64,000 nt of DNA from Tomocerus qinae (lineage: Eukaryota; Arthropoda; Collembola; Entomobryomorpha; Tomoceridae), in assembly GCA_020055645.1 (NCBI GenBank), contig CM034548.1, forward strand, positions 37,688,296 to 37,752,295, in the 5' to 3' direction. The notes below the pieces were generated by a model. The model searched no databases. It saw nothing but the letters and a program-made list of their open reading frames with translations, and was not told where the DNA came from. This document shows positions 1 to 13,000 of the stretch, piece by piece (position 1 is the stretch's first letter; the number at the start of each line of letters is the position of its first letter). The position numbers and the translations under genes were made by a program.

Positions 1-715
1 ACCCTCTTCACGGAAAAGCAGGGAGGAAGAGCTTCCGTTTGAACTTCGTCTCCGGGACTTTTTCACAGCGGGCGGAACGATTTGCGGGAGAGAATTGGCT
101 GCCTGGCTGCTGTTAGACTGCGGTTGTTGAACGCTGCCTGCCATCGGAGTCTTTGAAAAGGGATTCATGTAGTGAGTTAAGAAATCGATTCCTTGCGGGA
201 TTACACTGGTCGATCCATCCATGACTGTCAACAATTCCCCGGAAATGCTGTGTTTCCGAGTGCGTTCGCTGTTGCGGTGGGCTGCATGATACATACGCAA
301 GTAGAGCCAGCAGAGACCAACGAAAGGAAACAAATAGCCAACAATGATCTGTACCACCGTGAAAAATATGTGCAGGCTCTGATGCAGGTCCGTGTCAGAT
401 GGAATCAGACAAATTATGATGTATGGTGTCGCCAGAATTGTTCCACTAAGCCATGCCAGAACGATCATGATTTGACTTCTGCTCCGAGTGATCGTCATGC
501 TGTAGTGCAGGGGACTCGTCACCGCGTAGAACCTATCCGTGGCAATCAGGAATGTCGAAAAGATAGCTGAGAAAATCACCGAGCTGGAAATCGTGGATAT
601 GACATGTGAAATGCATGACAGCAACAAGTACTGGCTCAGAATCTTCTCGAATATCATTATCGGTGCGATTATGCTGGAGATCAAAATATTCGCTGTCACT
701 AAACTCAGTACGAAT
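1..715 (-). CDS. Orphan class A GPCR, exon carrying TM2-TM5 and third intracellular loop (3' part off window)
   Basis: Minus-strand exon read 715 to 1. The acceptor is GTTTTATTTCAG at 716-727. The first base completes a Lys codon begun in the exon ending at 23594; 238 open codons then run off the window. TM2 opens with FVLSLVTANILIS and has Asn where most class A receptors have Asp2.50. TM3 ends in an IATDRFYAV box (DRF instead of DRY), followed by a typical second loop, SPLHYSMTITRSR. TM4 has Trp (LAWLSG) and TM5 has Pro (YLFPFVGL). About 125 residues of Ser/Gln-rich third intracellular loop follow, so TM6-TM7 are missing only because of the window edge. The second extracellular loop seems to lack the usual cysteine. 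The SNKFV start of TM2 recalls GPR161-like receptors, but that is from memory and subfamily and ligand are not assigned. It is a plasma-membrane receptor by family. Confidence 0.9.
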
Positions 716-3057
716 CTGAAATAAAACAAATTTAAAACTTGTTACACATACAATTTTTTATTTAATACTATCTAAAGTACTAAATAATGAATATAATCCT
801 ATTGCGTACTATTACTGGAAGCTGCGCCTACCTATTTACTTTGCTTTCAATAGTAACCCCAGTCTGTCCAAAGATTCGTGAATTGTTTAGAATAAAACGG
901 GACAACATGCGAAAAAATGTTTTACAGTTTGCTCATGAGTATTTTTCTGTTTTCATCATATAGTTAAACCAATGCGAGAGTCTTGCCCCTTATTATGCTT
1001 ACGGTTAACCAGCAATTCAATATTTACTTAAACAATAAGATTCTCTATAAAATTATTTGCTGAATGTTTGCATGCCAGCAAATGCATACTCTTTCGAAAG
1101 TCTTAACAATAACTTTTGGATCCTTTGTTCGATCAATGAATTCTAATGGTTCATGCCATAGCTATGTTTCCATAGTGCATAAAGCTCACCTAACAAGCAT
1201 TTTCTGATATTTTCCTCGTTAAAAGTTACTGGAGAGGATTAGAGTGGAACAATGAACTCTCGGATGTTTATATTTAGTACTGTAAAGGGCAAAAGGAGGA
1301 ATACTACCTTAGCCAATGGTCGAAATATTGTCTTTTGATTATGCATAACACCCACCGCACTAAAATGCAATGCCCATTAGCTGCAGAATAAGTGACATTG
1401 CCAGGCTGATATGGAATTATTTTCGCAATAGTAAGAATGTCTTAACTGGGACTACTGAATGCCCAAATTTAATGGGTGACCAATCAATTAAAAACATCTC
1501 TCGGCACTTTTCGAAAGTAAATACGGTACTGTTAGTAATTAGACGGTAGTTAGACATTATGCTATACAATTCACTGTTGAATCTTGTATGCCTTCCTTGA
1601 AGATCGTAGAAAACAGAAATTCCATTAATTCTAATTATGCACATTTGCAGCACAACTTTCCAATTATCCCGATTAACAGATATATCTATGACTGTATAGG
1701 TATAGATTTGAAAAGCATCAATTGTAATAAATAGGCGTGAGAGTCTGGAAACTTAGAAATGTTATCTGTTTTGAAAACGTTATGTTTTTACCAATTTCAA
1801 GCAAAATCTAACTACCCATGCAAAAATTTTGTGCTTTTCTTGATTCTGTTTTCACGAATCACATAAATATTATAAGTTTCGAGAAGTAAAGAAATTCCAC
1901 CATCTTATTAAAAATCCGGTGGATGGGATTCTAATCTTGAAAAGGGGTAATTACTATGAAAGCATTATATTAATATTATAGCATTTGAATTCAACCAGTT
2001 ACTACAATCACTAGCGCTAAGAAAATGTATTACAATTTATTTCTTAATTAAAAGCCTTACTTTTTCTTCGCCTCCAATGTTATTTATTGCTAACTCTACG
2101 TAAGATCGGAGAACAAACTTGACTTTTAATTCAATCCTTTCACTTTTAAATGAAAATCGATTTACCCCACCATGATACTAAACACAGAGTAGTATGATGT
2201 TGCTTTCAGTAATAAGTAGCAAGACAAAGTACCAAAGCAAGCTCCATTGAAAGTACCATATTACTGATATTTCTATGGAAGTACCTAATATCTTATAGAT
2301 TTTCTATCTGAAAAGCTAAAATTCGAGATACTAGCTTACTATATTTGCTAGGGCTTTCATCTTTCGTAGAAACAGTGCAGGGGGTAAAATAATATCCAGG
2401 GTATATTTTTAAATGTAGGAACATCCTTTCAAACATCTTAAAATTAGTCGTGTCAATATTTGTTTAAAGGGATCAGTTTATTTTAATGAAAATTGAAAAT
2501 CAATTTTTAAATACTTTTGCGTTTTAAAACACATTGATTTCATTTAAAAAATGAGCTTCAGGGTTTCCAAAATAAAAACTATGACATAACCAACATTGTA
2601 GATATACGGAGGATTAGGATTACTTATATAGGTAGTGTGGGTGAGGATATTGGGATAGCGCGGTTGCAAAGACATAGTGACAGCATTTCAGTGGGCATGT
2701 TTGTCAAAGTCCAAGTGTAGTTGCTAAAATTGAAAAGCACCAAAGTCTTTTGTACATTTTCTACTCCAGGAGCAAAGATTAAATAAATCCTTGGCAATCG
2801 TCAGCACTAAACTTTTATGAAATGTAGCATTCTAATTATTATAAATCAAATTCATTATTAAGTAATGATACTATAACTTCATTAATGGCAAAAAAATAAT
2901 AGCACTTTATTTTACAGTCGTAAATTTAGTTACGGCTATACCCATAAACTGCCATTTACAATAAAACAGCGACCAAACCTCATTTCATTTGACCACAGTC
3001 TGATTTTTTTTGACAACTGAACAACTATTTAAAACTATATTACCAAATCTTAAAACA
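716..3057. other. Intronic, no gene seen
   Basis: AT-rich sequence between the GPCR exon and the cystine-knot gene. I see no splice-flanked coding segment, tRNA or clear repeat. The 5' region of the cystine-knot gene must lie at its right end, but there is no convincing TATA box. Confidence 0.6.
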
Positions 3058-3929
3058 ATGAAGTCGATTGTATTCTTTTTCATCGTGCAGTTGGTGTTTA
3101 TAATGTTAAATGAGTGTTTCGCTTCTCCACCAGCTTACGACTACTCCTATGAGGCTTATGAAGACATAATGATGAGAAAACCACACCAGGTAAAACAAGC
3201 ACATTCATTACACGTTATTTCTTTATTAATCAAAAGAGTTTAAATTGTTATTGTGCCGTTGTATAAATTATTTTCCACAACAACACAACGAATCAAACAA
3301 TCATCATTAATCAAAATGATTTAGTTGTTTGGACGACTAAACACCGTATTTTTTTATTTATTGAAATTACATATTGTTTAAAACATTAGCCTTGTGAGGA
3401 GAAATGATTAAACCAGACTGAAATTCAATAACTAGGGGCCTCTAGTAATGACGAGCGAGCACGTATCCAGTAGGGGCGGGGGGCGCAGCGCCCCCCCCCC
3501 CCTAAATCTGAGAAAAGAGAGTTTTTTCCCCAAAAAGGCCAAAAATTTTTTCGCGCTTCGCTATGTATCTTAACGCTATATGTCTTAAATTTGTCGTTAT
3601 TTTTGGTGCGCCCCCCCCTTGACCAAATTTCTAGATACGTGCCTGATGACGAGTATCCCAGTATGTTTAGTCTGAAAAAATCAAGATATCTTTCTGAGAC
3701 AGATATCTCTCTCAGCCTACAAAATATTTTTATATACCTTCTTGAGTATTCGTATATTATTTGTTTATTTACAACTTTTTTAAAATATTTTTAGTGTAAG
3801 CAAAAGAAGCAGTGGTGTTACCTCAGCAGCGAATGCTGCGGAGGGTTAAAATGCATCAAATACCCACATACTTTCGACTACGTCTGTTACGACACTTATC
3901 ATGACCAACGAAGATTCCACATGGGGTAA
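3058..3929 (+). CDS. Secreted inhibitor-cystine-knot (knottin) peptide, two exons
   Basis: Exons are 3058-3189 and 3795-3929; the donor is CAG|GTAAAA, the acceptor AATATTTTTAG, phase 0. The product is 88 residues. Residues 1-22 are a classic signal peptide (MKSIVFFF...NECFA). A short Tyr/acidic pro-segment starting SPPAYDYSY follows, then a six-cysteine domain that begins with the first codon of exon 2. Cysteine spacing is C-x6-C-x5-CC-x4-C-x10-C, the standard inhibitor cystine knot pattern, including an ECCGGLKC core. The C-terminal tail contains Arg-Arg and ends in Gly, a possible amidation donor. Knottins serve as venom components, antimicrobial peptides and endogenous signalling peptides; the sequence does not say which. 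A weaker possibility is a non-knot Cys-rich peptide. AATAAA lies 118 bases past the stop. The gene lies antisense inside the GPCR intron, and its own intron holds a hAT MITE. Confidence 0.85.
3448..3455. repeat. Left target-site duplication of hAT MITE
   Basis: ATGACGAG, identical to 3646-3653 on the other side of the element. Confidence 0.8.
3456..3645. mobile_element. Non-autonomous hAT element (MITE), 190 bp
   Basis: The ends are imperfect inverted repeats: left CGAGCACGTATCCAG, right (reverse complement) CAGGCACGTATCTAG, 12 of 15 matching. Subterminal runs of G and C follow. It is bounded by a perfect 8 bp direct repeat. The 8 bp target duplication and a CAG-type terminus are hAT hallmarks. 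It has no coding capacity, so it would need a transposase from elsewhere. It sits inside the cystine-knot gene's intron and includes homopolymer C tracts of about 13 and 8 bases, likely to vary between individuals. Confidence 0.8.
3646..3653. repeat. Right target-site duplication of hAT MITE
   Basis: ATGACGAG, a perfect copy of 3448-3455, indicating a fairly young insertion or at least undecayed flanks. Confidence 0.8.
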
Positions 3930-4046
3930 AATTAAACCTTCATTTCCACTCTTTACAACTAAATACAATCATGGATTTGATTTACATTTTGTTTAAATAC
4001 ATTTAAAGTTACTGCACTCCGATAACCTATAATAATTTGTACTTGA

Positions 4047-4052
4047 AATAAA
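4047..4052 (+). terminator. Poly(A) signal for the cystine-knot gene
   Basis: AATAAA in the expected orientation 118 bases after the stop codon at 3929. It is the first canonical hexamer downstream. Confidence 0.55.
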
Positions 4053-7000
4053 TTCTTTATAGCTCTTCATAAAAATCATTGTAAATTTTAAAAAATAATT
4101 ATCTGTCTTGGCAAATGTATAAATTAGCAAAATAAATAAAAAATCTCAAGGTACATTTGCTTTTTTTGACCCATCCAATAACACAAGGATTTTATTGGCT
4201 CCACACCAAACAGATTGTCAAAAATTTTTGATGCCTGGCATACATACCGACATTAATACACACGTAGATACCTAAGAAAATGAGTATATGTCACTTTACG
4301 TTTATACTATAGTCATGATAAAAAGTGCAACAATATCATACTAAACTACAAGGCCACCGATACTGCTATTGAATTTCAAAAGATTATTAGATATTTCAAC
4401 ATCTTGATTAAGTTTCAAAACATGCTAATACCAACCCAGAGTGGGGTTTATTGTCTTGCGTGAGAGTGTTTAAAGGAACTGGACCGAAAGTAGATAGATA
4501 TATAGGTAAGTAGGAAATTTATTGCTTTATCTCAGATTGTGGTTATAATATAGAGATATTTACATTTCAAATTTGCAGAGTTGACAATAAATAGCTTGTA
4601 TTTTCTGTTTGCAACAAAGTTTTTTATATTTTATTCCATAAATAAAATATAAACAAAACAATACATTCATATGAGGTACAACAATGTTTTTGGTACTCAA
4701 AGGCTTAGAGAAGTTTAGGTATGTGTACTTTCAATTTTATTCCCAAAGTGGTATTTTAGATTTTAAATGGTTGGCGTAATACATGAATCCTTGTGTACAA
4801 AGAAAATATTAATAGCATATTGAAGACTTTTAATACACCAATACATAGCATCATATTTTGGTTTTTACAATCACTATGGCATAATAATATGTATTATTAG
4901 TACCATAATTTTTTGAAAGTAAATGTCTATTTCATCCTGTTATTTCATATATGTCGGTTAGTTTGAACTTATGGGTTGCTTATTTGTCTTGTTACCAAAT
5001 CTTAGCTTTGGCATATGTCATGCCAGTTGTCTACAAAACTACAAAGAGAAGTTGACTTTGAAATGTTATCCACAAAGAACCATCAATTTTTCCTGGTATG
5101 AGCAAAGGAAAAGTAAAGTTAATGTCAACAAGGGAGTTCTTTCCTATAAAAGTGATTTTCTGTCTTAGTCCTCTAAATAATGGGTCTAAATAGATGGATG
5201 ATGGTTTATATCTGGAATCTATACTTCTACTTAAAATAATTTTTATCTGAGTATTACAAAGAAACATCAGAGAGGTTGACACAAATTGATTAAATCTGAC
5301 AACAAGATGCTTGCCATGAATTTAAATGAATATGCTACATCAACATTGTATTGTACGGATATTACGCTGCACTTGTTCTTACTCATTTCATTATGAAACT
5401 ACCCATTACGCAGCAGCGATAAAATGGTGAACACTCCTGTTGAGATTACTCCGAAAGCACTTTCTCCATTGAAATGTCAAGCTATTTACATGTTATGTTT
5501 TGAATAGCATGGAAACTAATACCCAAACCTATAGTATATAAAATTAATGTTTAAAAGTTAAAATCAACTTTAATAAGAGCAAAATATTGACACATTCGTT
5601 TTCCATTTAATTACATTGACGTCATTAAGGTCTGTAGTCTTTTTAAATAGAGTTTAATATTTCAGAAACAAAGTGGGGAAAAGTTGGCATAGAGAGCAAA
5701 GGGTCACAAAGGAGAATTTTTTATTTTGTCAAGGTTTGCAAGTGACTGACGGGTAGCGTCAGACTGTCCATATTTTCAGAAATGCATAGTAGGTAGATGT
5801 TACAAGTAAATATCTGATGAAATGTTCAGTTCGATTCTAACGACAGCTACACAAATCCATTGTGCATAGTAGGTAGTTTCCTAGTAATGTAATTCTACAT
5901 GCCATTCGTATTATATAGGCATTGTGTTAAATATTTATTTCCAAAGATAGAAAGTTTTGACAAGCTCTAAAATGAATATGTAGAAGGGAATTCCACGAAG
6001 TGGCTATGTTGAGCTCGATGTCCTGTCGTAGAAATGTTATCTAATGCCTATCTACTCTGTTACTTTTGCTTTTGGAACAAGTTTCCACATTCGATGTGTA
6101 CTTACGGACGTTCAACTACTTAAACTTCTCTTCATCATTGGAAAAGTTTGATTGGTTACTCCGTTGTTCACTATCCAAACTTTAACCAATGCCCTATTGA
6201 TACAAGTCATTGTGAAATGTCCTAAGTAAGTACGTCGCCAATTTTCTTTTGCGTCATCTTAGGTACAATCTCTACGAGTACCATTGTGCACCAGGAACCT
6301 TCTTCCAATATTAAATCTTCCTTGCACATCTTTATTTTATGCCCCTGCATTTTGCATAATTGATTATCTGACCGTATATAAATACTCTTCTCCATGTTAT
6401 CATACATGCACCTGGAAAATCGTTTTTTGCATTGTATTCAGTTATAGTAATTATGGTGACAACAACCTGAATAACTTCGCTTGGGTACTTTCACTGAGAA
6501 AAAGTTTAAGGCGTATTATTTTATTTGTCAAATAATGTTTCTTAAGTTGTTCAAAATATTTGAAAGAAATTTTGCCTTAAAATATTGATGTTCCATAGAC
6601 ACAAGCTAAAAACAGAAACTTATAAGACTTTTATGTTACTGACTACAAGAATAGTGATGCATTGAAGAACTTTGCTAAAAGATAGGCGCCAGCTCCGTTA
6701 GCTAGCCAGCCAGTCACCCGTCTAATGTCTCTGCCCATTTCAGATATGTTTAGTTGCTATTTTTGTTTTGGATTCCTGCATTTTACTAGTTACTACATTT
6801 TATTTAGCATCATGGTAATCCCCATAATTTTATAATCTAAATACTTAGACGAATTACTTAATATAAAGCCTTATCATGATTTTAAATTACTTCAATGGTA
6901 AATTCTTACATTCTTTGAGGTTAGAGATTGTTGCCTATTGTAAACCTAATTGATTGATCATTATTCTTACTGTGGTCCACAGACCAGCCTTTAGAAAAAG

Positions 7001-10000
7001 ACACATAACTTACAGCTAATTCTAATTGCATTCTAAATTATTTAAAATGTAGGTTATAATGTTGTCTATAAACTAAAGTCTGGTAACATTCATAGTAACT
7101 GCAATTGATGTTATAAGTTTTTATAAATTTTTTAAAGGCAAAACCGTCTGTTCTTTATAATTTAAAGTAATGGGATTTCTCCTGGGGTAACATGACTTCA
7201 AGCAGACTGTCCTAGTTGGAAGCAAATGATTCGACTTTTAAGTATTCAAAGGTATTCTTGAGAAGGTTAAGTTAAACGTTAAGTGGATGACATAATATTG
7301 TAGCAATAGGGTAAAAATGATGTTGGCTAAGTATTGTATAGAGGTAGGCGTAGTCCAGAAGTAGTGGTTACGGTTTTGGAATATCTCAGGTACCTCCAGA
7401 TAACCTCAATATATATTTATTTTTTAGACCTCGATATACTTAATGGAGTAGCAATGACGTTGGTTTCAGGTAGAAGACTTTCCGTGTTTTGTAGACTTAT
7501 GTGACACAATAAAACGGGAGTAGAACTCAAGATAAGACAGTGAAGTTCAAGAGCTGTGTAAGACCCCGTGCGAGCGAGGTGATTCTAGTCTGCAACTGCT
7601 ACGAAGACTATAAGTGAATAAATAATGCTTCCAATAAAATATTTAGCTGCGAAAAGTGATTGTCGCCTATTTTCGCAGTAATTTATTTTATAGGACCTTT
7701 TTGTACCCGGAGAAAAAGCGTGTACTCTAAAAAAAATTCTCACCGCAAAAAATTCATTTTGGCGTAAATGTGAAATGGCAACTTAAAAGGTACAACGCTA
7801 CAATTGTGATATCCTAAGTATGCTATAATTAGCCACCATATTGATTAGACAATGGTTATCTATATCAACTCATTTAATGCACAGGTGTTATTATTGATGC
7901 ATACTGTACCTAACTTGACATTGAATTATATCTGCAGTTCACGATGTACATTCCTCAAGTTGCATACCAAAAACACGATTTCTATTCAAACTATAATTAC
8001 CATATTTAAAAGTTTTATAACTGCATTAATTGTACTCCTTTATAAACAGAATAATAATATTTGACATCGATAATTGTCAGTAAAAATTCTTTGTAGTAGT
8101 AAACTCAAACAATAAACGACCTTCCTGAGTGAAATAGATTTTGCAAACTATAGACAATTTGATTAGTTGATTGTAGTAGTAAAATTGTGCAAAAGAAACT
8201 GTCAAACCCTTTTGTGTTACAATAATAGAAAATAATTTTCCTGGAGAATTGTATGCATAAATCACGGGTTTACTTAACCATTGTGCCTAAATGTTATCAT
8301 CAACAGTGGCTTTGCATAATGTAAACCACATACATTTTGTATGAATATTTAGTTGAGAAGTACCTGCATGGGATTCAGAGCCTGTGTTATTGCTGATGAC
8401 AAAAAAGTGTCATAACATATCTGTAGACGTAGCGTTTCGTACTTCTGGGGAATGGAAATGATATTGTCCTAGAAGGACTTCTGCAATACTTAATATGCAA
8501 ACAAATGGAATGTGACAAGGAGATAGTGTTGGACCCAGGACAACAGAAATTTCAAAATGTCAAAGCGATTTAACGCTACATTGCATTCCATTCTGCGTGA
8601 TACGTGCTAAAATATTACCTTGGACGATGACAACAAAATACGATTGCATATTTATCTACTATTTATATATATATGCTCCACTTCTCTACTTTTCTTTCCT
8701 CCTTAACATAATATCAAATACATACCTATTTGCCCATGACTACTGCATGATGTTTATGCATGGCAAAATTATTCTGCGTTTTGTATAATGCATCGTAATT
8801 TATTGCAAGGACATTTCAGATGTTGTTGAACTCTTACACTAGACATATTATAGCAATAACTCTTCCCCCTTATGACGTTGTAACTACGCACTATTAATAA
8901 TAACGGTGAGGTCTTTTGCGTAGAGAAAGTCTTATTTTTGTTCTTAATTGACGTCAAAGGCTCATAGAAAGTAAGATAGAACTCGAAATAACATCAGAAA
9001 CGTTAGACACCTTGATATTATCCATTGGATATTGTATTTCTGCCCAGGACACAATATTTTTAGAAGAATATGTGGGCATAGACTATTTTTGGTCTTAAAA
9101 TAGCAAATTGTAGTAGCAGACAATGTCGTTGGGTAAGTTTATAATTACAACTGGAGGTTCATCCCCCGTCTAAGATTAAGTTTAGCTTGATGCGGGCTAT
9201 CTATTTCGTCCCACGCAGGTGATAGTGCTAAATTATTTAGGCAAAATGTCCATTCTATAGAATCCCTATCCATTTCTACTTCCCAGTCTCACTGGAGTTA
9301 ACTTAGGCTGTAACAAGTCAATACCGGAGGTTCAATTCCGTCTTTCCGTCAACGGTCTACCCGTATACCATGTATTTATATTACGGAGGAGGCTGATTCG
9401 TCTGTAGTCTGTACTAGTCCATTTGCCTGGTGGTGAGGAACGACTACCTACCTGGGACAGCATCGCTAAACCTATATAGATCAAGTAGCTTTAGCTTTCG
9501 AATAAATAAAGCTTGAAACTAGCTAAATACTTCAGGTACATCAACTCCTGTCGATTTGTGCAATGGTAGAATACCAATTTTGCTCTACATTATCCTTTTA
9601 TGTACTATGCAATATTCAAAGCAATGGCTGAAGTCAAAATATTGACTTTGACTTACTCCAAAGGAAAATTCTATTGGCATCCAGCCTATCTGAATGAAAG
9701 AATAAATAGTTAACTAAGGAAATGCACGTTGGAATTCACGTTGAAATCCTTGTTGAGCATTTGTAGACCAAATAACTTTGTAATGCATTCCATACCAATG
9801 TTTACTAAAGGCATACTTCATTTTGATATTTGCAAGTGCTGCAAAAGGTACTTCAATCCTTTCTTTGAATGCAATCAAATAACATATGAAATTCATGCAT
9901 AGGTGTACTCATGCTTAAACTCATACAATATGCAACTCTAAGTTCAAAAACGTTATAGAATGAATTTCTTTTAGTCTACTTCATTTATTATATTATACCA

Positions 10001-13000
10001 TTCAGTTAAAGCCTGATTCATTACAATATCCAAGTATTTTAAGAAGTGGTTGGGAATAGTTATAAAGATATAGAAGAATATAGTTTCTTAAAATAAGTAG
10101 TAGAAATAGAATATTTAATAACGAATTACATGTCTAGAAAGGAAAGAATCGTTTTGGAGTCAATCACTAAGTACAAAATGCTTTCTACTTACAATAGAAG
10201 CATAAGCCCACGCGAATGGAAACTACAGATAAAATATGTATTCTTGGGCATATAACTGAAATTTAATTTAATTGGGCTAATATTGACATTGAACTAAATA
10301 AGATTTTATGTAATTTACTCAACATGACAAGCTTTTGGAGAATGTTATTCTTTTGTATTACTCAGCGGCAGTCTGGCAATGAATACATACAATCTGAAAA
10401 TCCAAAAAATCATCTAAAACTTTAAGAATGGAAGAATATTTTGTTAAAACTTATCAGCCATACACAAAAATTATGAAAGGGGAAACTATATGGTATTAAA
10501 GTAACAGGAAGAAATTCTTTAAGATATTCGTAGATGCGGGTAATTTATTCGTTTTGAATGGACATTTAAGGCGTCACTCTAACGGAGTGAGCAGAATTTC
10601 AAAGGAGCAGTTTAGCTGACAAAGTCCAAAAAGTCTTTATTTATTGATAAGGCGACAGACTTTAAATGGGGAAATGGAGCGAGTACGCAAATGGGGCATG
10701 GAGATCAATGCAGAGTAAAAGGACAAGTGCGGACAGAATTCTAGGAAACTTAACTTTGGAAAATTACTCCAAATCAATGGAAACACTGATACAGATTGTT
10801 TTAAACTGGTTCAACGACCAGGTAGTTTATATTGGTTAACACATACACGGCTTGTAGCTTCGCACTCCGAATAAAACTGACTGGGTAGCGTCATATTGTT
10901 TGTTCTATAAGAAATTCTGGATACAGCGATTAGGGCATAGACATGGGCACTGCTACGTATCTCGAAATGCCATTTTGTCTTTCTCGCCTTTCCCTGCCAC
11001 TCAAATAACATTCAACTTTTAACAAGTGAAAATACAAAGAGCAGATATATTTTCATTAATCAATAATGAAATGCACCCAAGAGGATGCTACCCAGTCTAA
11101 ATTCATAGTCTGTGTTCAGGCACATTGTACTAATTTATTCAATTGTAAATTTCAAATTGACTTCTAGCTAGGGATTCCCTTCGTTCATTATTCAGAGGAA
11201 GCAGCATAGTAAAGCTTCTGCACAAGCAGATCCACATTCAGCAATGAACTTAGCAATATGGAAAAATCGAAAGGGGAATTTATACGTTCACTCAATATGC
11301 AATCTTATACATTGTAATATAAGGTACAAAATTTCACCTGCCTACATCTGCGAATGAATGAGAGATGTCTTCAAATGTGGAAGACTTTAACAAATGATTA
11401 CATATAGCTCCGTTACTATTATAATTTGATGAAGAGAAACTGACTATCTACATCTTTACAGCATAATAGAAGCAATGAATGACTCCGTGACAAAATAAAT
11501 AAGTAATTTGTGCATCATAAAACGTTCAACCTAGATTGGGGACTCTCTCCCTAAAGAATAACTTAAAATACTTAGCTTGCTGGAAAAGAGGTTACATTTA
11601 AAAGTTACTGGAATTCTACAGACAGATGATGGATGCCTTATGCTCCATTTATGTCCCTCTCTGGTGCTACTTGAAAACTCGATTTAAAATATGCAAAAAC
11701 TAATGAACTATAATTCTCACCGCTTTATTAATTATTAAAATTGCATACCCAGTTCTAATAAGCCAATTGAAACTAAATTCAATTTATACGCTCTCTCTAC
11801 TAAACCGGAAACTCTACGTCGATTCACAATTGATGATATTTTCTTTCAAATAAATTATTAGCATCTATTATTTACTATGTTTGATAAAATATCTATATTG
11901 CAAATATCTTTTTAGATCATTGCATCATAATTTTGTCAGTGATTACAATTGTGATGTTGATTTAAATTTTACAATTATATTATACTCATATTTTTTGTTC
12001 ACTTATTATTATTTAAATAAAAGCAAATTTATTTCTAAATAACTCATGTGCATTTTCACTAGCTTGAACAATACTATAAGCTAGTAATTACTTTATTCAT
12101 GTAAACGTATGTATTTTAAAACGCATTTTTGACAATAATAAAACTGTAATTCCATTTTCTCACGTTTCAAGATTATTTTTATAAATTGAATCTCCAATAT
12201 AGGTTAAGTCAATACTACACGAGTGCACGCATAAATAAAATAAGAGCAGTTGAATTAATAGCTAAAACTCTGCAAACTGACATCCGTGACCATTATGTGT
12301 ACTTTGCATTACATATTGTGTAAGAGATGCGCGACCTGATAAAATGAAAGTCTGGAGAAAGCAGAATTTCAGAGTAAAATGGAAAACTGTTATAAACACA
12401 GGGATTAATTGCACCATTATAGAATAACAATTCACAAATGGTAGACTCAGACATTAATATGACCTAGACATACAAGGGCAAATAGAGAAAATTGCTTGCG
12501 CTACTATCAGTTATGCAAGAAGCAAGAGTCTAAATCTGTACGTGTTTGTTTGTCATGCTTTCAAAATTCTTATTGCCCCTAAAAATCATAACCGTCTTCA
12601 TACACTAAAAAGCCACCGACTTGGTTCAGTCAGGCGGTCTGAAAATGACAAAAGCTCTCATTTAATTTCCAGGCCTAGAATCTATTAGCAGTACAACGTA
12701 CAAATATATTCAAAATATAAACAAACGAGAGTAATCAGAGCTCTCCAGACAAATTGAGGTTTTTTGTTTGAGAAACAGAATCAAGTTACTATCTTTTCTT
12801 TTGGTAGGCGTGTTACGTAATGTGCAATTCTAAATTCCATGATATTAGAGATGTTGCTCATTGTCTGTGATAAATGTTGCAAACTTAGTATTCCACGGGA
12901 TGGGTTTTGTCCGTTATGTAACGGAGTACGGATAGAAATAGTCGCATTATTGCTTTTATTTCATTAAAAGGCTAGTAAACCTCTTTTTTCCGGCAGGGGA

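Noticed and set aside
193-724. Plus-strand ORFs of 125 and 61 codons
   Set aside because: They are antisense shadows of the GPCR exon, whose minus-strand reading has clear TM helices and a DRF motif.
3591-3794. 67-codon plus-strand ORF
   Set aside because: It starts inside the hAT MITE and runs through the knottin intron to its acceptor; it has no independent support.
9290-9360. tRNA-like B box GGTTCAATTCC
   Set aside because: The flanking bases do not pair as a T stem and no acceptor stem or anticodon arm can be drawn; also no second copy to support a SINE.
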